This document shows positions 5,858 through 8,464 of a stretch of DNA of 8,464 bases, one piece after another. The translations under genes and the position numbers were made by a program. The DNA is from Bacteroidales bacterium (GTDB lineage: Bacteria; Bacteroidota; Bacteroidia; Bacteroidales; UBA12077): contig JASGMZ010000126.1 in assembly GCA_030156305.1 (NCBI GenBank), positions 1 through 8,464 of the forward strand. The letters run 5' to 3'. Numbering within the stretch: the first letter of the stretch is position 1; each line of letters opens with the position of its first letter. The notes under the pieces are model-generated. The model did not search any database. It had not been told where the DNA came from and worked only from the letters and a program-made list of their open reading frames with translations.

Positions 5858-6891
5858 TGTATCTCCATCGGCACCAATTCACTTGTTTCAAAATTGAGTT
5901 TATTATATTGGATTACAATTGCATTTCCGGGCATTGGATAAGTAACATAAAGATTTGTCCCTGCAACAAACATTCGGGCATTCCGTGGGATTGATGAACA
6001 AAGAAGTGTTCTATTTTCACCATTTTTATCCACACGGTACATGTTGAACACGAGTTTCTCTTCTGAAACCCGTTCCGTGTCAAAATAAAAAATGTAGTCA
6101 CCATTTAAAAGTAAATTATACCCACCATCAATGTCATCCGCAATAATTTCATCTTGAAAGGTGGCGTTTTTATTAAAAAGAATTTTATGAATGTCATCAT
6201 TTGTTGAATAATATGCAGCCGTGCCATCAAATCCAAAACGATGAGGTAAAGGTTCACCTTCTTTTTTAATATCCTGAATTTCACCAGTATTCAAGTCGTA
6301 TCTACTGCAATTTTGTCTACCTTCATATGAAAAGTACATAAACCCGTCATCTATCCACTCAATATTACAAAATTCATCAATGACAATCGCTGTCTCTCCG
6401 GTCAAAGTATTGAATTTCTTGAGAGACGCATACATGTCTTTGACATAATAAATCATATTGTCGTAAACCCCAAAACTAAGCCACGCCCCCTCTACCATGA
6501 GCTCTAAATCCGAGCCATCCAAATTCATTCTATAAATTCCAGCATCCGGTATCCACGTGTTGAAATAGAGTTTATCTCCCGAGATTTGAAGGAATCTTCC
6601 ATATGCATCAGCAATTTTTTCTATATTTTCCCCGCTTAAATCCATTTTATATATTCCAAAATCTGCCACATCCGCAAAATTGTTGGGCACATGCTCCAGA
6701 TCAAGATTATCTGTATCTAAGTACGTAAAATAAATCTGGTCCTGATACTCTACCATGTAGCCAAAGTTATTGAAATTAGAAACACGTGAAGCATAATCAC
6801 CTTGGACAATACCTGGTGTCTCTTCAGTTTGACAAGCTACTATTGCTGTCAATGCTATAATAATAAATAAAATTAACGCACTTTTTTTCAT
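5854..6891 (-). CDS. Predicted beta-propeller lipoprotein (DUF5050-like)
   Basis: 345 residues. Lipoprotein signal peptide 1-19 ends AIVA with the lipidated C20. The mature protein is a series of about 45-residue beta repeats of the form 'xxIYFxxxD...GIYKMDLSGENxxKIA': YQDQIYFTYLD, SGDKLYFNTWIPDAGIYRMN, YDNMIYYVKD, DDGFMYFSYEG, DGTAAYYST, NGDYIFYFDTE...MYRVDKNGENRTLL, AGTNLYVTYP. This matches DUF5050/YWTD-like propellers common in Clostridia lipoproteins and probably makes a six-to-seven-bladed sensor or scaffold outside the membrane. Start ATG has GGAGG four bases upstream. It lies 105 bp after the M23 peptidase gene across a strong hairpin. Its stop codon falls at the junction with the IS3 remnant, so the natural C-terminus may have been changed. 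Ligand unknown. Confidence 0.8.
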   Translation of the reverse strand: MKKSALILFIIIALTAIVACQTEETPGIVQGDYASRVSNFNNFGYMVEYQDQIYFTYLDTDNLDLEHVPNNFADVADFGIYKMDLSGENIEKIADAYGRFLQISGDKLYFNTWIPDAGIYRMNLDGSDLELMVEGAWLSFGVYDNMIYYVKDMYASLKKFNTLTGETAIVIDEFCNIEWIDDGFMYFSYEGRQNCSRYDLNTGEIQDIKKEGEPLPHRFGFDGTAAYYSTNDDIHKILFNKNATFQDEIIADDIDGGYNLLLNGDYIFYFDTERVSEEKLVFNMYRVDKNGENRTLLCSSIPRNARMFVAGTNLYVTYPMPGNAIVIQYNKLNFETSELVPMEIQ

Positions 6892-6929
6892 GTTGCCTCC
6901 ACTTTACTGAGTTGAAAATGAAATCAAAA

Positions 6930-6980
6930 TTTGAAAAGAATCTTGCTCCAAAAAGGAAAAGAGCAAGATCACTTTTCAAA
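6930..6980 (-). terminator. Long hairpin terminator after the M23 peptidase gene
   Basis: ATCTTGCTC (6940-6948) pairs perfectly with GAGCAAGAT (6961-6969) around a 12-nt loop. Outer arms TTTGAAAAG (6930-6938) and CTTTTCAAA (6972-6980) also pair, with a small internal bulge. On the minus strand the core stem is followed by TCTTTTCAAATTTTG, a U-rich tail. It separates the peptidase from the propeller lipoprotein. The lipoprotein therefore either depends on read-through or has its own promoter, which I cannot place confidently. Confidence 0.75.
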
Positions 6981-6996
6981 ATGATTTAAGTTATTT

Positions 6997-7776
6997 CTAA
7001 TTCAAATAATCATTAAGTTGCTCGTACAAATTACTATTATTTGCTTTAAGTGTGCTTAAAAGCTCCTTAAGTTCAGAATCTGTGATTCCATAATTATACA
7101 CCTCTGAAATCGGGTGACTCATAATAAAATCAACACTATAAAGCATATTATTCGATACTATACCATATTCACCAACATCATCAAGGCTATCCACGAGTGA
7201 CTGCTTAGTAAAATTCACTGGTAATTTATATGGTTGAGCATCCGTATAAGATACTAGTGGATCTCTTGGGATCGTTGCACTATCACTTGTCCCCATATTT
7301 AGAGTTGTACCTATACGCGTTTCAAAATGAAGGTGAATTGGATAACCTCCAGTTCCGCCCATTGTAGCAATTTTCTCACCTCTATTTACGCTTTCTCCAG
7401 GCTCTGCAATTGGGTCTTCTTCAACATGGACATATCTCGTCTGCACGTATTCATATTTATTCAGCCATGGATTATAACCTCTGGAATTCACATACACAAC
7501 CACACCATAGGTCTTATTAGCAACATCCTTTACAGTTCCTCCAAGAGCCGAATAAATTGGATCACCTGCTACTCCAGCTGTAACACCACCTATATCAATT
7601 CCAGTATGCGTTCTACCTTCACTTCTAGGGGTTCCGAAAGTATCAGTAACTCTTTGCGAAGTTGTAGGCCAATACATGTAACTTGTATCAGGATAAAATG
7701 TGAACGCCCACGAATTTATAGTATTCATCATAACAAGACATAATACGATTGCTAAACCTAAAAATTTCTTTTTCAT
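6997..7776 (-). CDS. Secreted M23-family (LytM-type) zinc metallopeptidase
   Basis: 259 residues. Signal peptide 1-24 (KKK, hydrophobic run, NSWA before FTF), with no lipobox, so it is secreted or wall-associated. The peptidase M23 core is at about 40-175: HTGID supplies zinc ligands H57 and D61; RYVHVEE carries H117; HLHFE has H148 and the zinc ligand H150; GTPRSEGRTHTGIDIGG and GGTVKDV are typical. All catalytic residues are present, so it should be an active glycyl- or cross-bridge-cutting endopeptidase on peptidoglycan. A helical tail of about 75 residues (185-259) is not recognised. Start ATG follows AAGGAGG by five bases. It is preceded on the same strand by the HTH gene (55-bp gap) and followed by a strong terminator. 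A wall-remodelling role is likely; a phage endolysin is less likely given the signal peptide. Confidence 0.9.
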   Translation of the reverse strand: MKKKFLGLAIVLCLVMMNTINSWAFTFYPDTSYMYWPTTSQRVTDTFGTPRSEGRTHTGIDIGGVTAGVAGDPIYSALGGTVKDVANKTYGVVVYVNSRGYNPWLNKYEYVQTRYVHVEEDPIAEPGESVNRGEKIATMGGTGGYPIHLHFETRIGTTLNMGTSDSATIPRDPLVSYTDAQPYKLPVNFTKQSLVDSLDDVGEYGIVSNNMLYSVDFIMSHPISEVYNYGITDSELKELLSTLKANNSNLYEQLNDYLN

Positions 7777-7831
7777 TGTCTCCTCCTTACTTAATACATG
7801 TGTTCAGACATCCATTTCGTCCCTTATTTTT

Positions 7832-8023
7832 TTAAAATTTTTTCCCATTTTCTTTTTTACAGACTTCTATAATCCGATGGATTCTACTTCTTGCAGCACT
7901 TTCAGAGATTTCATAATGCTGAGAAATTTCTTTGAAAGATGCCTGATCTTCAAATCGCATTTTGATAATCTCAACTGCCTCTTCTGATAAATCAGATGGC
8001 AGTATCTTTTCTATCCGGCACAT
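7832..8023 (-). CDS. Sigma-70 region-4-like HTH protein; true 5' end uncertain
   Basis: 63 residues from ATG 8023. Residues about 12-56 are a helix-turn-helix of sigma-70 region 4 type: SEEAVEIIKMRFEDQASFKE (13-32), then ISQHYEISESAARSRIHRII, the acidic helix, turn and recognition helix. It probably binds DNA or RNA polymerase. The annotated ATG has no ribosome site. In the same frame upstream the sequence stays open to 8152 and contains CRKC and CTMC (8089-8078 and 8029-8018; C-x2-C-x16-C-x2-C), which looks like a zinc ribbon joined to the HTH. No ATG, GTG or TTG lies in that extension, so the start may have been lost (decaying gene) or be non-standard (ATT at 8098). Regulator of the downstream M23 gene is a reasonable guess, not shown. 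Confidence 0.55.
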   Translation of the reverse strand: MCRIEKILPSDLSEEAVEIIKMRFEDQASFKEISQHYEISESAARSRIHRIIEVCKKENGKKF

Positions 8024-8090
8024 TGTACATAAAAATTGCCATTCTATCCATAAAATAATAAAGTGGCAACAATTTTTACATTTTCTACAA

Positions 8091-8105
8091 TACCTAATAT
8101 AGGTA
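8091..8105. promoter_or_regulatory. Palindrome TACCTA-ATA-TAGGTA, possible operator
   Basis: Perfect 6-bp arms around 3 bp, in the gap between the small membrane protein and the HTH ORF. Related half-sites occur in the opposite arrangement at 8406-8417 (AGGTA-AA-TACCT). It may be a binding site for a local regulator; it overlaps the in-frame extension of the HTH gene. Confidence 0.3.
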
Positions 8106-8115
8106 TGGGTAGAAT

Positions 8116-8307
8116 TTAATCTGTTTTGCGCGAAAGAATCTCTAATAGGTTTTTAACATTTTTGTCTATGGACGATATTTTTTGATTCAGCTTGACCAAA
8201 TACCATATAAGCAAGAATGCTGAAATTAGGCATCCTATTAGTAAAAGCGTTGGCAAAATAGTTACAATAATTGGTGTTGTTTCCGGCGGAACAGCTACGA
8301 TATCCAT
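8116..8307 (-). CDS. Small single-span membrane protein, unknown function
   Basis: 63 residues. A short N-terminus rich in Pro/Thr (MDIVAVPPETTP) precedes one strongly hydrophobic helix at about 13-38 (IIVTILPTLLLIGCLISAFL and on). A basic, amphipathic C-terminal segment follows (LNQKISSIDKNVKNLLEILS), likely a cytoplasmic coiled helix. There is no signal-peptidase site, so it is an integral membrane peptide. Start ATG has AAGGAG five bases upstream, overlapping a CTTAAT/ATTAAG inverted repeat (8316-8329). It is the first of a possible leftward group with the HTH ORF (92-bp gap) and the M23 peptidase. A holin-like role next to a peptidoglycan hydrolase can be imagined, but nothing specific supports it. 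Confidence 0.65.
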   Translation of the reverse strand: MDIVAVPPETTPIIVTILPTLLLIGCLISAFLLIWYLVKLNQKISSIDKNVKNLLEILSRKTD

Positions 8308-8315
8308 AAAATCTC

Positions 8316-8329
8316 CTTAATCAATTAAG
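8316..8329. repeat. Short inverted repeat CTTAAT-CA-ATTAAG at the ribosome site
   Basis: 6-bp arms with a 2-bp centre; one arm overlaps the AAGGAG ribosome site of the small membrane protein gene. It could occlude the site in RNA or be an operator, but may also be chance in AT-rich DNA. Confidence 0.35.
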
Positions 8330-8365
8330 AACAAATCCATAGTGTAAATCTTCGGACCCAGAAAG

Positions 8366-8464
8366 GGGTCTGTCAAGAATTTTGTGCTTTTGCCATAATG
8401 AATTAAGGTAAATACCTAGTAACTCTATCAGGGAAGAATACAGATAGCTGCAACAAAATTTGAC
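8366..8464. mobile_element. Probable end of an insertion sequence (IS256/Mutator-like), continuing past the window
   Basis: GGGTCTGTCAAGAATTTTGT begins at 8366. Ends of this kind (a GGG-type tip, then TGTCAA and AATTTTGTG) are common for Mutator-type insertion sequences. The last bases (8450-8464) contain a related inverted stretch: the complement reads GTCAAATTTTGTTGC against GTCAAGAATTTTGTGC at 8373-8388. The outward strand carries TTGACA (8377-8372), a possible -35 for the leftward genes, though no good -10 follows. No transposase is in view. Alternatively this is a short non-autonomous remnant. Confidence 0.35.

Noticed and set aside
7327..7743. 138-residue open frame on the + strand
   Set aside because: Antisense to the M23 peptidase; composition is that of a shadow frame.
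8116..8307. Holin of a holin-endolysin pair with the M23 peptidase
   Set aside because: Only one membrane span, no phage genes nearby, and the peptidase has its own signal peptide, so a holin is not needed.
8355..8370. GACCC/GGGTC hairpin as a terminator
   Set aside because: Stem of only five pairs and no T tract on either side; it is more likely part of the IS junction.

Overview
The window looks like chromosome from a low-GC Gram-positive bacterium (Bacillota, probably an anaerobic Clostridia-type organism). The basis is strong AT-rich intergenic DNA, purine-rich AGGAGG-type ribosome sites, sigma-A-type promoters, and several lipoproteins and a secreted peptidase with short Lys-start signal peptides. 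I cannot name a species.

Region 1 (1-3180, about 45% GC in the lines I counted) is a small catabolic or detoxification block. A two-domain carboxymuconolactone decarboxylase-family protein (2-712) and a small cupin (780-1217) form a leftward operon. It is divergent from a TetR-type regulator (1490-2065). The 272-bp gap between cupin and regulator holds the most striking regulatory feature: two well-formed sigma-A promoters facing opposite ways that share one palindromic -10 (ATTATAAT). They are flanked by ATCCAC/GTGGAT half-sites that could be the operator. A branch-1-type nitrilase (2213-3133) converges on tetR and ends at a clear intrinsic terminator. The simplest reading is a local regulator controlling itself and the CMD-cupin pair; whether the nitrilase belongs to the same pathway is unknown.

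Region 2 (about 3180-8464) is visibly more AT-rich, down to under 20% GC in places, and every gene in it is leftward. It is a loose series of envelope proteins with decay and transposon debris between them. In order of transcription they are: a small membrane protein (8116-8307); a sigma-region-4-like HTH protein whose frame extends upstream into a CxxC...CxxC zinc-ribbon-like stretch without a start codon (7832-8023); a secreted M23 metallopeptidase (6997-7776); a DUF5050-like beta-propeller lipoprotein (5854-6891); an IS3-type OrfA remnant on the other strand (5750-5857); an SH3b-like lipoprotein (4871-5539); a decayed gene with two in-frame stops (4143-4757); and a small unknown lipoprotein (3383-3769). 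The right edge (about 8366-8464) resembles the end of an insertion sequence.

I do not see a CRISPR array, RNA gene, prophage module or a clearly new multi-gene system. The best candidates for a second look are the shared-minus-10 divergent promoter, the missing start of the zinc-ribbon/HTH gene, and the IS3 remnant abutting the stop codon of the propeller lipoprotein.
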